DNA of 64,000 nt from Streptomyces sp. NBC_01485 (GCF_036227125.1 NZ_CP109435.1:7626001-7690000); one strand, 5' to 3'. Counted from the first letter of the stretch, positions 51,233-61,151 are shown. The notes: generated by a model from the sequence alone, not told the origin. Translations and numbers: made by a program.

Positions 51233-51316
51233 ATGGCCGATCTGGCCTTCGTCGTCACCACGATCGCGGTGTTCGCGCTGGTGGCTCTCGTCGCCAAAGG
51301 GGTGACGAAGCTGTGA
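51233..51316 (+). CDS. 27-aa hydrophobic small protein preceding kdpF
   Basis: ATG after TAGGAG encodes 27 residues, mainly one TM helix (L-A-F-V-V-T-T-I-A-V-F-A-L-V-A-L-V-A) ending K-G-V-T-K-L. Its TGA overlaps the GTG of kdpF (GTGA), so it is the first cistron of the kdp operon. Its size and topology resemble KdpF, suggesting a second KdpF-like stabilising peptide or a paralogue (inference). It is too short for routine gene callers. Confidence 0.65.
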   Translation: MADLAFVVTTIAVFALVALVAKGVTKL

Positions 51317-51402
51317 CCGCCGAGAACGTCGTCGGTCTGGTCGTGGCCGTCGCCCTGCTGGGTTATCTCGTCCTCGCCCTGATCTTCCCGGAGAGGTTCT
51401 GA
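51313..51402 (+). CDS. kdpF: K+-transporting ATPase subunit KdpF
   Basis: The 29-residue single-TM peptide [13 protein letters not shown], then [10 protein letters not shown], ends I-F-P-E-R-F. The Y-L-x-x-A-L-x-x-P-E-x-F ending is the KdpF signature. KdpF stabilises the KdpABC complex. GTG start overlaps the preceding stop, and kdpA begins 5 bp after its own stop. The spacing shows a single translationally linked operon. Confidence 0.88.
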   Translation: MTAENVVGLVVAVALLGYLVLALIFPERF

Positions 51403-51406
51403 GATC

Positions 51407-53125
51407 GTGATGGGTCCCGTACTCGGCGGCGTGCTTCAGTTGCTCGCACTCATAGCGGCGCTGGCGCTCGCCTACGTCCCCCTCGGCAACTACATGGCCA
51501 GGGTCTACTCCTCCGACCGGCACTGGCGCGTCGAGAAGTGGATCTACAAGGGCATCGGCGCCAACCCGAACACGGAGATGCGCTGGCCCGCGTATCTGCG
51601 CGGGGTGCTCGCCTTCTCGGCCGTGAGCGTCCTCTTCCTCTATCTGCTCCAGCGGCTCCAGGGGCATCTGCCCGGCTCGCTCGGCTTCAAGGCCATCGAC
51701 CCGGACCAGGCGTTCAACACGGCCACGTCGTTCGTGACGAACACCAACTGGCAGTCGTACTACGGCGAGCAGGCCATGGGCCATGTCGTGCAGACGGCAG
51801 GCCTCGCGGTGCAGAACTTCGTGTCGGCGGCCGTCGGCATCGCCGTCGCGGTGGCGCTGGTGCGGGGGTTCGCGCTCCCCCACTCTCGGCTTCGCTCGAG
51901 CGGGGGGACCCCCATGCGCACCGGTGAGCTGGGCAACTTCTGGTCGGACCTGGTGCGCGGGACCATCCGTATCCTGCTGCCGCTGTCCGTCGTCGCCGCG
52001 GTCGTCCTGGTCGCCTGCGGCGCCATCCAGAACTTCTCCGGGATCCACGAGGTCGGGCAATTCCTGAATGGGCACAGCATGGGCGGCCACCAGCAGTGGA
52101 ACGGCGGCGCGGTCGCCTCGCAGGAGGCCATCAAGGAGGTCGGCACCAACGGCGGCGGTTACTTCAACGCCAACTCCGCCCACCCCTTCGAGAATCCGAC
52201 GCCGTTCACGAACCTCTTCGAGATCTTCCTGCTGCTGGTCATCCCGTTCGCGCTGACCCGCACCTTCGGGATCATGGTCGGCTCGGTCAGGCAGGGGTAC
52301 GCGATCCTCGCGACCATGGGCACGATCTGGGTGGGCTTCATCGCGCTGATGATGTGGACCGAGTTCGCGCACCACGGCCCGGCGTTCGAGATCGCGGGCG
52401 GGGCGATGGAGGGCAAGGAGACCCGTATCGGGGTCGGCGCCTCGTCGATCTTCGCGGTGTCGACGACGCTCACCTCGACCGGCGCGGTGAACTCCTTCCA
52501 CTCCTCGTTCACCGGGCTCGGCGGCGGTATCACCATGCTGGGCATGCAGTTGGGGGAGATCGCGCCCGGCGGTACCGGTTCGGGTCTGTACGGCATGCTG
52601 GTGATGGCGATCATCGCGGTGTTCATCGCCGGTCTGATGGTGGGGCGTACGCCCGAGTACCTGGGCAAGAAGATCGGGACCCGTGAGATCAAGTTCGCGG
52701 CGTGCTACATCCTGATCACCCCGGCGCTGGTGCTGGTCTTCACAGCCGCGGCGATGGCCCTGCCGACCCCGGGCAACTCGATGACCAACAGTGGGGCGCA
52801 CGGGTTCTCCGAGATCCTGTACGCCTACAGCTCGGCGGCGAACAACAACGGTTCGGCGTTCGCCGGGCTGAACGCGGACACGCAGTGGTTCAACAGCACG
52901 CTGGGGCTGGCCATGGTGCTGGGCCGGTTCCTGCCGATGGTGTTCGTGCTGGCGCTGGCGGGTTCGCTGGCGGAGCAGAAGCCGGTGCCGGCGACCGCGG
53001 GCACCCTGCGCACCGAGAAGCCCCTGTTCACGGGGCTGCTGGTGGGCGCGATCCTGATCATCACCGGTCTGACCTACTTCCCGGCGCTGGCGCTGGGTCC
53101 GCTGGCCGAGGGGCTGGCGTCATGA
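51407..53125 (+). CDS. kdpA: K+-transporting ATPase subunit KdpA
   Basis: The 572-residue channel-like subunit has ten TM helices and four filter-like loops, including T-N-T-N-W-Q-S-Y near 110, [12 protein letters not shown] near 247 and T-S-T-G-A-V-N-S near 361. It selects K+ and works with the KdpB pump. Between G-F-A and R-T-G-E-L-G-N-F-W (about 157-170) there are some 14 extra residues ([14 protein letters not shown]) encoded by a palindromic repeat. The frame is kept, so function may survive. GTG 51407 is favoured by ribosome-site spacing over ATG 51410. Confidence 0.95.
   Translation: MMGPVLGGVLQLLALIAALALAYVPLGNYMARVYSSDRHWRVEKWIYKGIGANPNTEMRWPAYLRGVLAFSAVSVLFLYLLQRLQGHLPGSLGFKAIDPDQAFNTATSFVTNTNWQSYYGEQAMGHVVQTAGLAVQNFVSAAVGIAVAVALVRGFALPHSRLRSSGGTPMRTGELGNFWSDLVRGTIRILLPLSVVAAVVLVACGAIQNFSGIHEVGQFLNGHSMGGHQQWNGGAVASQEAIKEVGTNGGGYFNANSAHPFENPTPFTNLFEIFLLLVIPFALTRTFGIMVGSVRQGYAILATMGTIWVGFIALMMWTEFAHHGPAFEIAGGAMEGKETRIGVGASSIFAVSTTLTSTGAVNSFHSSFTGLGGGITMLGMQLGEIAPGGTGSGLYGMLVMAIIAVFIAGLMVGRTPEYLGKKIGTREIKFAACYILITPALVLVFTAAAMALPTPGNSMTNSGAHGFSEILYAYSSAANNNGSAFAGLNADTQWFNSTLGLAMVLGRFLPMVFVLALAGSLAEQKPVPATAGTLRTEKPLFTGLLVGAILIITGLTYFPALALGPLAEGLAS
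51874..51913. repeat. palindromic repeat inserted in frame in kdpA
   Basis: The segment reads GCTCCCCCACTC...GAGCGGGGGGACCCCC, a GC hairpin with TCGGCTTCGCTC at its tip. It is of the short interspersed type I recall from many streptomycete genomes, usually between genes. Here it adds about 14 codons without breaking the frame. Recognition as a dispersed repeat is from memory and needs a search. Confidence 0.6.
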
Positions 53126-55245
53126 CCACCGACACGCAGAAGCAAGAGGACTCCATGTCCACAGCCACCCCGACCCGGGCACCCCACCAGGACGTCCCGA
53201 CCGGTCACAAGGAAAGCCGTGTCGGCGCGGGCCTCTTCGACCCCAAGCAGTTGCTGAAGTCGCTGCCGGACGCCTGCCGCAAGCTCGATCCGCGGGTCAT
53301 GGTCAAGTCGCCCGTGATGTTCGTGGTGTGGATCGGCTCCGTGCTGACCACCGTGTTCTCCTTCAAGGACCCGGGCGACTGGTTCGGCTGGACGATCAGC
53401 GCCTGGCTGTGGCTGACGGTGATCTTCGCGAACCTCGCGGAGGCGGTCGCCGAGGGCCGAGGCAAGGCGCAGGCGGACACTCTGCGCAAGGCCAAGACCG
53501 ACACGGTCGCCCGGCGGCTCGTGGGGGAGTCCGAGGAGGAGGTGCCCGGCACCGAACTGCGCATCGGCGACCTGGTCGTCTGCGAGGCCGGTGACATCAT
53601 CCCCGGCGACGGTGACGTCGTCGAGGGCGTGGCCTCCGTCGACGAGTCGGCGATCACCGGTGAGTCGGCGCCCGTCATCCGGGAGTCCGGCGGCGACCGA
53701 AGCGCGGTCACCGGCGGCACGAAGGTCCTGTCCGACCGGATCGTCATCAAGATCACGACGAAGCCGGGCGAGACCTTCATCGACCGGATGATCAACCTGG
53801 TCGAGGGCGCTGCCCGGCAGAAGACGCCGAACGAGATCGCCCTCAACATCCTGCTCGCCTCGCTGACCATCGTGTTCCTGCTGGCGGTGGCGACCCTGCC
53901 GCCGTTCGCGGACTACGCGGGCACCCACCTCACGATGGTCGTGCTGGTGGCCCTCCTGGTCTGCCTCATCCCGACGACGATCGGCGCGCTCCTCTCCGCG
54001 ATCGGCATCGCGGGCATGGACCGGCTGGTGCAGCGGAATGTCTTGGCCATGTCCGGGCGGGCCGTCGAGGCTGCGGGCGATGTGTCGACCCTGCTGCTGG
54101 ACAAGACCGGCACCATCACGCTCGGCAACCGGCAGGCGTCGGAGTTCGTGCCGGTGACCGGGACGACCGAGGCAGAGGTGGCCGACTCGGCCCAGCTCTC
54201 CTCGCTGGCCGACGAGACCCCCGAGGGCCGTTCCATCGTCGTCCTGGCGAAGGAGAAGTACGGGCTGCGCGAGCGCCACCAGGGCGAGCTGTCCGGCGCC
54301 GAGTGGATCGCCTTCACCGCCCAGACCCGCATGTCGGGCGTGGACGTCGACGGGCGCAGGATCCGCAAGGGCGCGGCCGGCTCGGTCATCACCTGGGTCA
54401 AGGAGCAGGGCGGCACCGTCTCCAAGGACGCCGGCACGCTCGCCAACCGCATCTCCGAGGCCGGCGGCACCCCGCTGCTCGTCGCCGTCGAGGACGACAA
54501 GGGCGCCCGTGTACTGGGTGTCATCCACCTCAAGGACGTCGTCAAGGAGGGCATGCGCGAGCGGTTCGACGAGCTGCGGCGCATGGGCATCAAGACCGTC
54601 ATGATCACGGGCGACAACCCGCTGACGGCGAAGGCGATCGCCGAGGAGGCCGGTGTCGACGACTTCCTCGCCGAGGCCACTCCCGAGGACAAGATGGCCC
54701 TCATCAAGCGGGAGCAGGCGGGCGGCAAGCTCGTCGCGATGACCGGCGACGGCACCAACGACGCACCTGCGCTCGCCCAGGCCGACGTGGGTGTGGCCAT
54801 GAACACGGGTACGTCGGCCGCGAAGGAGGCCGGCAACATGGTCGACCTCGACTCCAACCCGACGAAGCTCATCGAGATCGTCGAGATCGGCAAGCAACTC
54901 CTCATCACCCGGGGCGCGTTGACGACGTTCTCGATCGCCAACGACGTCGCGAAGTACTTCGCGATCATCCCGGCGCTGTTCGCGGCCGTCTACCCGGGCC
55001 TGGACAAGCTCAACGTCATGGGCCTGGCCTCGCCGGACTCCGCGATCCTGTCCGCCGTCATCTTCAACGCGCTGATCATCATCGCGCTGGTGCCGCTCTC
55101 CCTCAAGGGCGTCCAGTACCGGCCGGTCAGCGCGGACAGGATGCTGCGGCGCAACCTCACGATCTACGGCATCGGCGGCCTGATCGCCCCCTTCATCGGG
55201 ATCAAGCTCATCGACCTGCTCATCTCCCTCATCCCCGGGCTGTAA
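53122..55245 (+). CDS. kdpB: K+-transporting P-type ATPase subunit KdpB
   Basis: The 707-residue P-type ATPase has seven TM helices. It shows the actuator motif [11 protein letters not shown], phosphorylation site D327 in [17 protein letters not shown] in the N domain and [12 protein letters not shown] in the P domain. It hydrolyses ATP to drive K+ through KdpA. The ATG overlaps the kdpA stop (ATGA). An ATG twelve codons in could also start it; the longer N-terminus is soluble and poorly conserved. Confidence 0.96.
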   Translation: MTTDTQKQEDSMSTATPTRAPHQDVPTGHKESRVGAGLFDPKQLLKSLPDACRKLDPRVMVKSPVMFVVWIGSVLTTVFSFKDPGDWFGWTISAWLWLTVIFANLAEAVAEGRGKAQADTLRKAKTDTVARRLVGESEEEVPGTELRIGDLVVCEAGDIIPGDGDVVEGVASVDESAITGESAPVIRESGGDRSAVTGGTKVLSDRIVIKITTKPGETFIDRMINLVEGAARQKTPNEIALNILLASLTIVFLLAVATLPPFADYAGTHLTMVVLVALLVCLIPTTIGALLSAIGIAGMDRLVQRNVLAMSGRAVEAAGDVSTLLLDKTGTITLGNRQASEFVPVTGTTEAEVADSAQLSSLADETPEGRSIVVLAKEKYGLRERHQGELSGAEWIAFTAQTRMSGVDVDGRRIRKGAAGSVITWVKEQGGTVSKDAGTLANRISEAGGTPLLVAVEDDKGARVLGVIHLKDVVKEGMRERFDELRRMGIKTVMITGDNPLTAKAIAEEAGVDDFLAEATPEDKMALIKREQAGGKLVAMTGDGTNDAPALAQADVGVAMNTGTSAAKEAGNMVDLDSNPTKLIEIVEIGKQLLITRGALTTFSIANDVAKYFAIIPALFAAVYPGLDKLNVMGLASPDSAILSAVIFNALIIIALVPLSLKGVQYRPVSADRMLRRNLTIYGIGGLIAPFIGIKLIDLLISLIPGL

Positions 55246-55269
55246 TTTCTTGAAAGCGTGCTGAAGGTC

Positions 55270-55938
55270 ATGAACAACTCCGTAACCAACACCGTCCGGT
55301 TGCTCTGGGCGGGCCTGCGCGCCCTCCTCGTACTGACCCTGGTGACCGGCGTCATCTACCCGCTGGTGGTGACCGGTATCGCCCAGGGACTGTTCAGCGA
55401 CCAGGCCAACGGCTCCGAGATCAAGTCGGACGGCAAGGTCGTCGGTTCCTCCCTCATCGGGCAGTCGTACAACCTGCCGCTGAAGACGGGTCAGGAGACT
55501 CCGGAGCCCGACCTGAAGTGGTTCCAGGGGCGTCCGCAGAACGGTCTCGGCAGCAACAGCGTCAACACGCAGTACAAGTTGATCCTGTCCGGCGCGACCA
55601 ACCGGTCCGGTGACAACAAGGACCTGATCGACTGGGTGACCGCCGCGAAGAAGGCCGTCGTCAAGGACAACTCGGTGAACGGCTACACGGTCAAGCCCTC
55701 CGACGTGCCCGCCGACGCGGTCACGTCCTCCGGCTCCGGCCTGGACCCGGACATCTCCCCGCAGTACGCGGACATCCAGGTCCACCGGATCGCCGAGAAG
55801 AACGGCCTGCCCGTCGCCCAGGTGCAGAAACTGGTCGACGCCCACACCGACGGCCGCACCCTCGGCTTCATCGGCGAACCCCGCGTCAACGTCCTCCAAC
55901 TCAACATCGCGCTCAAGGAACTCGCGGCGAAGAGCTGA
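55270..55938 (+). CDS. kdpC: K+-transporting ATPase subunit KdpC
   Basis: The 222-residue KdpC has one N-terminal TM (L-L-V-L-T-L-V-T-G-V-I-Y-P-L-V-V-T-G) and a periplasm-equivalent domain. The family motifs G-S-x-L-I-G-Q, W-F-Q-G-R-P, S-G-S-G-L-D-P-D-I-S-P and V-N-V-L-Q-L-N are all present. It assists assembly and K+ binding by KdpAB. ATG 55270 is chosen for its GAAGGTC ribosome site; a GTG four codons earlier is possible. The chimeric kdpE-kdpD pseudogene follows 119 bp later. Confidence 0.95.
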   Translation: MNNSVTNTVRLLWAGLRALLVLTLVTGVIYPLVVTGIAQGLFSDQANGSEIKSDGKVVGSSLIGQSYNLPLKTGQETPEPDLKWFQGRPQNGLGSNSVNTQYKLILSGATNRSGDNKDLIDWVTAAKKAVVKDNSVNGYTVKPSDVPADAVTSSGSGLDPDISPQYADIQVHRIAEKNGLPVAQVQKLVDAHTDGRTLGFIGEPRVNVLQLNIALKELAAKS

Positions 55939-56057
55939 TGGAGTTACACGTCCCACAGAGGAGTCGGCGGTCCGGGAGGGAGAGCCCCGTTCCGCCGACT
56001 CCCGCCGTCATGAAGCCGGTACGGCCCGACGACGTACGACAGGAAAGGCGCACGCCC

Positions 56058-58131
56058 ATGACACGGGTGCTGGTGGTGGAGGACGACCCGCAGCTCGTGC
56101 GGGCCCTCGTCATCAATCTCCAGGCACGCCGGTACGGGGTCGACGCGGCCTACTTCCGGCCCGGCAACCTCACCGCCCTGCGCGAACTGGCGCTGCTGTG
56201 GGTGGCCGACCGGGTCGACGCCTATCTGACCGAGTACCGCAGCGCGCACAGCGTCTCCACCATCTGGGGCTCGCGGGAGCGGATCGTCGTCGGGCTCACC
56301 GGGGGCCCCGAAGGGCGGACGCTGATACGCCGCGCGGCCCGGCTGGCGGAGAAGGGCGCGGGCGGCGAGGTGCTCGCCGTCTACATCTCCCGCAGCGACG
56401 GCCTGACGGCGGCCTCTCCGAAGGAACTGGCCGTCCAGCGCACCCTCGTCGAGGACCTCGGGGGCACCTTCCACCACGTCGTCGGCGACGACATACCGGT
56501 CGCGCTGCTCGACTTCTCGCGCGGGGTCAACGCCACCCAGATCGTGCTGGGCGTCTCCCGCCGCAAGGGCTGGCAGTACGCCTTCGGCCCCGGCGTCGGC
56601 GCCACGGTCGCCCGCGACTCCGGACCCGACCTCGACGTCCACCTCATCACCCACGACGAGGCCGGAAAGGGCCGCGGACTCCCGGTCAACCGGGGCGCAC
56701 GCCTGGGCCGGGCCCCGTCTGATCTGGGGCTGGCTGGTCGGCCTCGGCGGCCCCGTCCTGCTGACCTGGCTGCTGAGCAGCGTGTCCCCGGACGTCGGCC
56801 TCGCCAACGACATGCTGCTGTTCCTGGCCATGACGGTGGCGGCGGCCCTGCTGGGCGGGCTCTTCCCCGCGCTGGCCTCGGCCGCGGCCGGTTCCCTGCT
56901 CCTGAACTGGTACTTCACCCCGCCCGTCCACACCCTGACGATCGCCGACCCGAAGAACATCGTCGCCATCGCGATCTTCGTCGGCGTCGCCGTCTCCGTG
57001 GCCTCCGTCGTCGACCTGGCCGCCCGCCGCACCCACCAGGCCGCCCGCCTGAGAGCGGAGTCGGAGATCCTCTCCTTCCTGGCCGGCAACGTCCTGCGCG
57101 GCGAGACCAGCCTGGAGGCGCTGCTCGACCGGGTCCGCGAGACCTTCGGCATGGAGTCGGTGGCGCTGCTGGAGCGCGAGAACGAGGTGGCGCCCTGGAC
57201 CTGCGCGGGCAGCGTCGGCCCGCGGCCCTGCGCCACCCCGGAGGCGGCCGACGTCGACGTGTCGGTCGGCGACCACATGGCCCTGGCGCTGACCGGACGG
57301 GTCCTGCCCGCCGAGGACCGGCGGGTGCTCGCGGCCTTCGCCGCCCAGGCCGCCGTGGTCCTGGACCGCCGGCGCCTTCAGCAGGAGGCCGACCAGGCCA
57401 AGGAACTGGCCGAGGGCAACCGCATCCGCACCGCCCTGCTCGCCGCCGTCAGCCACGACCTGCGCACCCCGCTCGCCGGCATCAAGGCCGCGGTCACCTC
57501 CCTGCGCTCGGACGACGTCGAGTGGTCGCAGGAGGACCAGGCGGAGCTTCTGGAGGCCATCGAGGAAGGCGCCGACCGCCTCGACCACCTCGTCGGCAAC
57601 CTCCTCGACATGTCCCGCCTCCAGACCGGCACGGTCACCCCGATCATCCGCGAGACCGACCTCGACGAGGTCGTGCCCATGGCGCTCGGCGGTGTGCCCG
57701 AGGACAGCGTGGAACTCGACATCCCGGAGACGCTGCCCATGGTCGACGTCGACCGGGGGCTCCTGGAACGGTCCGTCGCCAACATCGTCGAGAACGCGGT
57801 GAAATACAGTCCGGCGGACACCCCGGTGCTGGTGTCGGCGAGCGCCATCGCGGACCGGGTGGAGGTGCGCGTCGTGGACCGCGGTCCGGGCGTCCCCGAC
57901 GAGGCCAAGGACCGCATCTTCGAACCCTTCCAGCGCTACGGCGACTCGCCGCGCGGCACCGGCGTCGGCCTCGGTCTGGCGGTCGCCCGCGGTTTCACCG
58001 AGGCCATCGGCGGCACCCTCGCCGCCGAGGACACACCCGGCGGGGGCCTCACCATGGTGCTGAGCCTGCCGAGATCGGCGAGCCACCCCACGACACCGGA
58101 CCCGGGCCTGCCGGCCACGGCCACACCCTGA
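56058..58131 (+). pseudogene. kdpE'-'kdpD chimera with frameshift
   Basis: The frame starts as a KdpE receiver (M-T-R-V-L-V-V-E-D-D-P-Q-L-V-R-A-L-V, then Y-G-V-D-A-A) and after about 31 codons jumps to mid-KdpD (Y-F-R-P-G-N-L-T-A-L-R-E-L-A-L-L). The rest of kdpE and the KdpD N-domain are missing. A USP-like domain follows. An extra C in CCCC at 56713-56716 then shifts the frame. The next frame (L-I-W-G-W-L-V-G-L...) restores TM helices, GAF-like region, H-box A-V-S-H-D-L-R-T-P-L-A and an intact HATPase to 58131. GTG 56782 could still start a 449-residue kinase core. Confidence 0.88.
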
Positions 58132-58283
58132 CGGCAGGCGGACCGGCGGCCAGGCGCTCGTGCTCGCCGTTCCCGTGGTCGGCGCGTACCACCTGCCGAT
58201 GGCCTCCGGCCACAACCTCGTCGGCCGCCCACCCGTGGCCGCCGTACGAGACGGCCTCGCCCGCCTTCCGGCCCGCCGGGTCC

Positions 58284-59264
58284 TCACCTTGTGTGCCGGG
58301 CGCTCAGGGAGTTGAGAAGGGCGGCTCCGCGTTCGGCGTCGTCCACGCTCACGGCGAACTCCCGGCCCTTGGAGGAGCGGACGACCAGGCACTCGCCGCC
58401 GCGCAGCATCACGGTGGTGCCCAGCCCGCTCAGCCGGTACCCCCAGCCGCCGACGTGGCCGGGCGTACGACTCTCCACGCGCGCCGACTCGACGTCCCCG
58501 GCGGCCCAGTGCCGCGCGGGCCACCCGAAGGGCCCGAACGAGACGTCCAAACCCCGCTCGTTGACCCGTGCCTGCACGGAGGAACACCCGAGAACCAGAA
58601 GAGAGGCGAAGACGAAGGGCGCGGCGGCCAGCAGGAACGAAAGGCCCGCCAGACCCGAGAGCGCCGCCACGCCGACCCCGACCGCGACCAGCCCGCTCAG
58701 CGCGGCAAGCGCCTGGAGCCACGAGTTCGACGTACGAGCCAGCCATACGACCCGCTGCCCGACGGGAATGTCCAGGGCCGGGCCCTCTGCCGCGGGCCGG
58801 GACAGCGCAGGCGCCCGGCGCGCGGCCAGCAGCCCGACCGCCCCCACAGCGGCCGCGACGGCGACCGTCCCCACGACCCAACTGGTCACCGATTCGGCGT
58901 CGCGCCAGTCCGCACGATCCAGATTCGCCCGCACGATGGACGCCTGCCCACCCAGCAGCATCACCCCACCGAACCCGAGGCCCGCGACCGCCCACCCCGG
59001 CACCACGCCACCGGCCCCCGTCCGGCGCAGCGTCAGCATGACGACGACTGCCGGCACCCCCCAGATCAGCGCGGGGAACAGTGCGGCGGCCCAGAACGGC
59101 ATGGAGCCGTCGGGCCTGCCCGAGCCGGCGCCCCAGTGGGTCGCCAGCCGGTCCGGGAGCCGGCCGCTCGCGGCCAACGGCAGCCCCACCAACAGGGCCA
59201 GGACGCCGCCGCCCCAGCCGACGGCGCCCCGCGCCGCCCCGCTCCTACGCGCCCGGTCGGTCAC
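58284..59264 (-). CDS. DUF1648-domain membrane protein
   Basis: The 326-residue protein has about six TM helices at roughly 17-35, 55-75, 90-110, 128-147, 182-200 and 203-222, plus a C-terminal soluble domain. The early loop L-P-D-R-L-A-T-H-W-G-A-G-S-G-R-P-D-G is the DUF1648 signature. Such proteins often sit with YtrA-type GntR repressors and may relate to cell-envelope stress, but the function is unknown. The GTG start overlaps the GntR stop (GTGA), so the repressor and this gene form one operon. Confidence 0.85.
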   Translation of the reverse strand: MTDRARRSGAARGAVGWGGGVLALLVGLPLAASGRLPDRLATHWGAGSGRPDGSMPFWAAALFPALIWGVPAVVVMLTLRRTGAGGVVPGWAVAGLGFGGVMLLGGQASIVRANLDRADWRDAESVTSWVVGTVAVAAAVGAVGLLAARRAPALSRPAAEGPALDIPVGQRVVWLARTSNSWLQALAALSGLVAVGVGVAALSGLAGLSFLLAAAPFVFASLLVLGCSSVQARVNERGLDVSFGPFGWPARHWAAGDVESARVESRTPGHVGGWGYRLSGLGTTVMLRGGECLVVRSSKGREFAVSVDDAERGAALLNSLSARHTR

Positions 59265-59608
59265 GAGATCCCCCTGATCATGTCGATGAGGTCGTCCTTG
59301 CCGTAGCCGAGGTGCGTCGCTTCGGTCACCAGGTCGCGTACGCGGTCCAGCAGGACGGAGCGCTGGTCCGCCCCGTCGGCCACCGTCACGCCCCGGCCCC
59401 GCCGGAACTCCAGCACCCCTTCGTCACGCAGCGCCCGAAGACCCCGTAGAACCGTGTTGACGTTCACATCCAGGGCCTGGGAAAGATCCCGGGCCGGGGG
59501 AAGGCGGTCTCCCGGCCCGCACTCGCCCTCGGCGATCGCGCGCCGGATCGCGCCGGCCACCTGCTCGTGCAGGGGGCGACTGTCCGCAGTGTTCAGTCTC
59601 AACAGCAT
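59261..59608 (-). CDS. YtrA-subfamily GntR repressor
   Basis: The 115-residue short GntR regulator has the winged HTH (H-E-Q-V-A-G-A-I-R-R-A-I...G-D-R-L-P-P-A-R-D-L-S-Q-A-L-D-V-N-V-N-T-V). Only a small helical C-terminal dimerisation tail follows, as in YtrA proteins. It is first in an operon with the DUF1648 gene. A perfect palindrome overlaps its start codon, consistent with autorepression. The inducer is unknown; relatives respond to cell-wall antibiotics. Confidence 0.9.
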   Translation of the reverse strand: MLLRLNTADSRPLHEQVAGAIRRAIAEGECGPGDRLPPARDLSQALDVNVNTVLRGLRALRDEGVLEFRRGRGVTVADGADQRSVLLDRVRDLVTEATHLGYGKDDLIDMIRGIS

Positions 59609-59630
59609 GGTGCTAATGAAGCTAGCACCA
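59608..59630. promoter_or_regulatory. putative YtrA/GntR operator
   Basis: TGGTGCTA and TAGCACCA are perfect 8-bp inverted arms with a 7-nt spacer, positioned across the start and leader of the repressor gene. The location implies the repressor blocks its own transcription or initiation. Confidence 0.65.
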
Positions 59631-59713
59631 ACGACTTGAAATGGGGCGAGGTTCTGAGAAGCTAACGGCAGGGGCAGCGGCAGGGGCAGGGGCAGGGGCC
59701 GGTTCGCGTGTGC

Positions 59714-60232
59714 TCACGGCGCACGTTGCTGCTCCTTGAGCACATCTCGCAGCCGCCGCAGCTCGTCCGCGGGCCGTCCCAGGCCGTTCAGCTGCAGCCG
59801 GGCCGCCTCGGTGCGGGCGTCCGGATGCCCGGTGTACGCCAGGTTCGCCGACTGCCGCACCATCCACTGGTGGTAAGCGAGCAGCCGCCCCGCGTACGCC
59901 CGGGCCTGTACGAGGTCGATGTCGGTGAGCAGCAGCTCCCGCAGCCGGGCTCGCAGGTGGAGGAGAGCTGAACTCGCGTCGCCGCAGGCCCGGGCGGCCC
60001 GGCCAGGGACAGGGCCGGGCTCGCCACACGCGGCCACCGCCGCATCGGCGGGCTGCTGGGCGGCCACAGCCTCGTCCAGTACCGCGAGCAGCGCCCGCAC
60101 CTGGGCCGGGCGCGGCAGGCGGACCGGCGCGGGACGACGACGGCGCAGACGCTCGAGGAGGCGGATTCCACGCTGCCACCGGGGCCGACCGGACCGGGCC
60201 ACGGACGGGGCGAGGGCGCTCGATGAGGGCAT
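59714..60232 (-). CDS. hypothetical helical protein
   Basis: I do not recognise this 172-residue protein. It is rich in Arg, Ala and Leu, without signal or TM, and looks all-helical. Charged amphipathic repeats run over residues 25-170 (A-L-L-A-V-L-D-E-A-V-A-A; L-R-A-R-L-R-E-L-L-L-T-D-I-D-L-V). It starts at ATG 60232, which has an excellent AGGAGGAGCC ribosome site, and this is the main evidence for it. It is monocistronic. Confidence 0.6.
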   Translation of the reverse strand: MPSSSALAPSVARSGRPRWQRGIRLLERLRRRRPAPVRLPRPAQVRALLAVLDEAVAAQQPADAAVAACGEPGPVPGRAARACGDASSALLHLRARLRELLLTDIDLVQARAYAGRLLAYHQWMVRQSANLAYTGHPDARTEAARLQLNGLGRPADELRRLRDVLKEQQRAP

Positions 60233-60623
60233 GGCTCCTCCTGGTGGCACCGCTGGATCAAGGGACCACAGCGGACGCCTCCGCGCTGCGGCGAACCCGT
60301 CACCGGGCCCACCTGGAAAAGCAGAGGTGTGCCTGGTGGTTCTGACCTGTGGTGATGCCGCTGATCACTCCTCTGGCCTGGGCTGATCCATCTTTCTGGG
60401 TCTTTCGGGTTCGTGCCCGGTTGCGCAGTCGATTCTCCCCGCACGTTCCCCGGAGGTCCTCCAGACTCCCCAGGCTCTCCCCAGGCGAGGGTCGCGGTCA
60501 GGATGCGTGCGACATGATGTGCGGGCTCGTCTGACGGGTTGCGGGAGCGAACGACGGGTGACTTCTGCGGCGGGTCGTGAGGGGCGGGCGGCGAGCGTCG
60601 CCGCGATGACCGCTGGCTGGAGG
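60233..60623. other. gene-free interval
   Basis: These 391 bp lie between the hypothetical gene and the end of marR. They should contain the promoter of the hypothetical gene. I see no small gene, hairpin or repeat that I would support. Confidence 0.5.
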
Positions 60624-61151
60624 TCAGGTACCTGTTGCCGGAGAGGTGGCGGGGAACCGGGGTCGTCCCTTGGTCAGCCCGGCTTCCATGGCGGCGAGCA
60701 GGGTGAGGGCCGCGTCGAGGTGCCGGGTGTCATGGTCGGCGGCCGCGGAGACGGCCTCAGCCCATTCCTGTCGAACGAGGACGGTGTTGTCGCGTCCGCG
60801 TTCCGTGGAGTGGACCGTCACCCCGCGACCATCGCCCGAGTGGGCGTGCCGCTCGATGAAGCCCTTGTGTTCGAGGCCGCGCAGGACCGTGGAGAGGTTG
60901 GTGCGCTGCAGCCCGGTTGCCGCGGCGATGCGGCTGGGTGTGGTGGCGGGGTCGCGCTTCAGGTAGCGCATCACCATGCCTTCGGACTGCGACAGGTGGA
61001 CAGCGCGCTCGTCCGTGTAGCGGCGGAACTGGATCTCCCGGCTGATGATCAGCACCAGGTCGGCCAGATCGGCCCATCGCTGATCTGCATCCGGTGCATC
61101 CGGTGCATCCGGTCCGGCCGCGGGGCCCGTCGGCTGGGCTCTGTTGCGCAT
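60624..61151 (-). CDS. MarR-family transcriptional repressor
   Basis: The 175-residue MarR protein has the winged HTH at about 50-115: S-E-G-M-V-M-R-Y-L-K...T-P-S-R-I-A-A-A-T-G-L-Q-R-T-N-L-S-T-V-L-R-G-L-E. The wing follows with D-G-R-G-V-T-V-H-S-T-E-R-G, and terminal helices form the dimer. ATG 61151 is preferred over the preceding GTG because GGGAGA is 5 bases away. It is divergent from a drug-exporter gene across 98 bp with two similar operator-like palindromes, so it very likely represses both directions until a ligand binds. Confidence 0.92.
   Translation of the reverse strand: MRNRAQPTGPAAGPDAPDAPDADQRWADLADLVLIISREIQFRRYTDERAVHLSQSEGMVMRYLKRDPATTPSRIAAATGLQRTNLSTVLRGLEHKGFIERHAHSGDGRGVTVHSTERGRDNTVLVRQEWAEAVSAAADHDTRHLDAALTLLAAMEAGLTKGRPRFPATSPATGT

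Noticed and set aside
53074-55956. 960-codon minus-strand frame opposite kdpB and kdpC
   Set aside because: Antisense to conserved kdp genes, low-complexity D/R/G/H composition, no motifs.
36771-56716. Both frameshifts as simple sequencing errors
   Set aside because: Each is one extra C in a C run and could be an error, but both genes also have independent rearrangements (3' truncation; kdpE-kdpD fusion), so pseudogene status does not rest on the frameshifts.
58132-58283. Possible gene remnant after the kdpD-like pseudogene
   Set aside because: One frame looks protein-like (A-V-P-V-V-G-A-Y-H-L-P) but is too short and I cannot tie it to any family.
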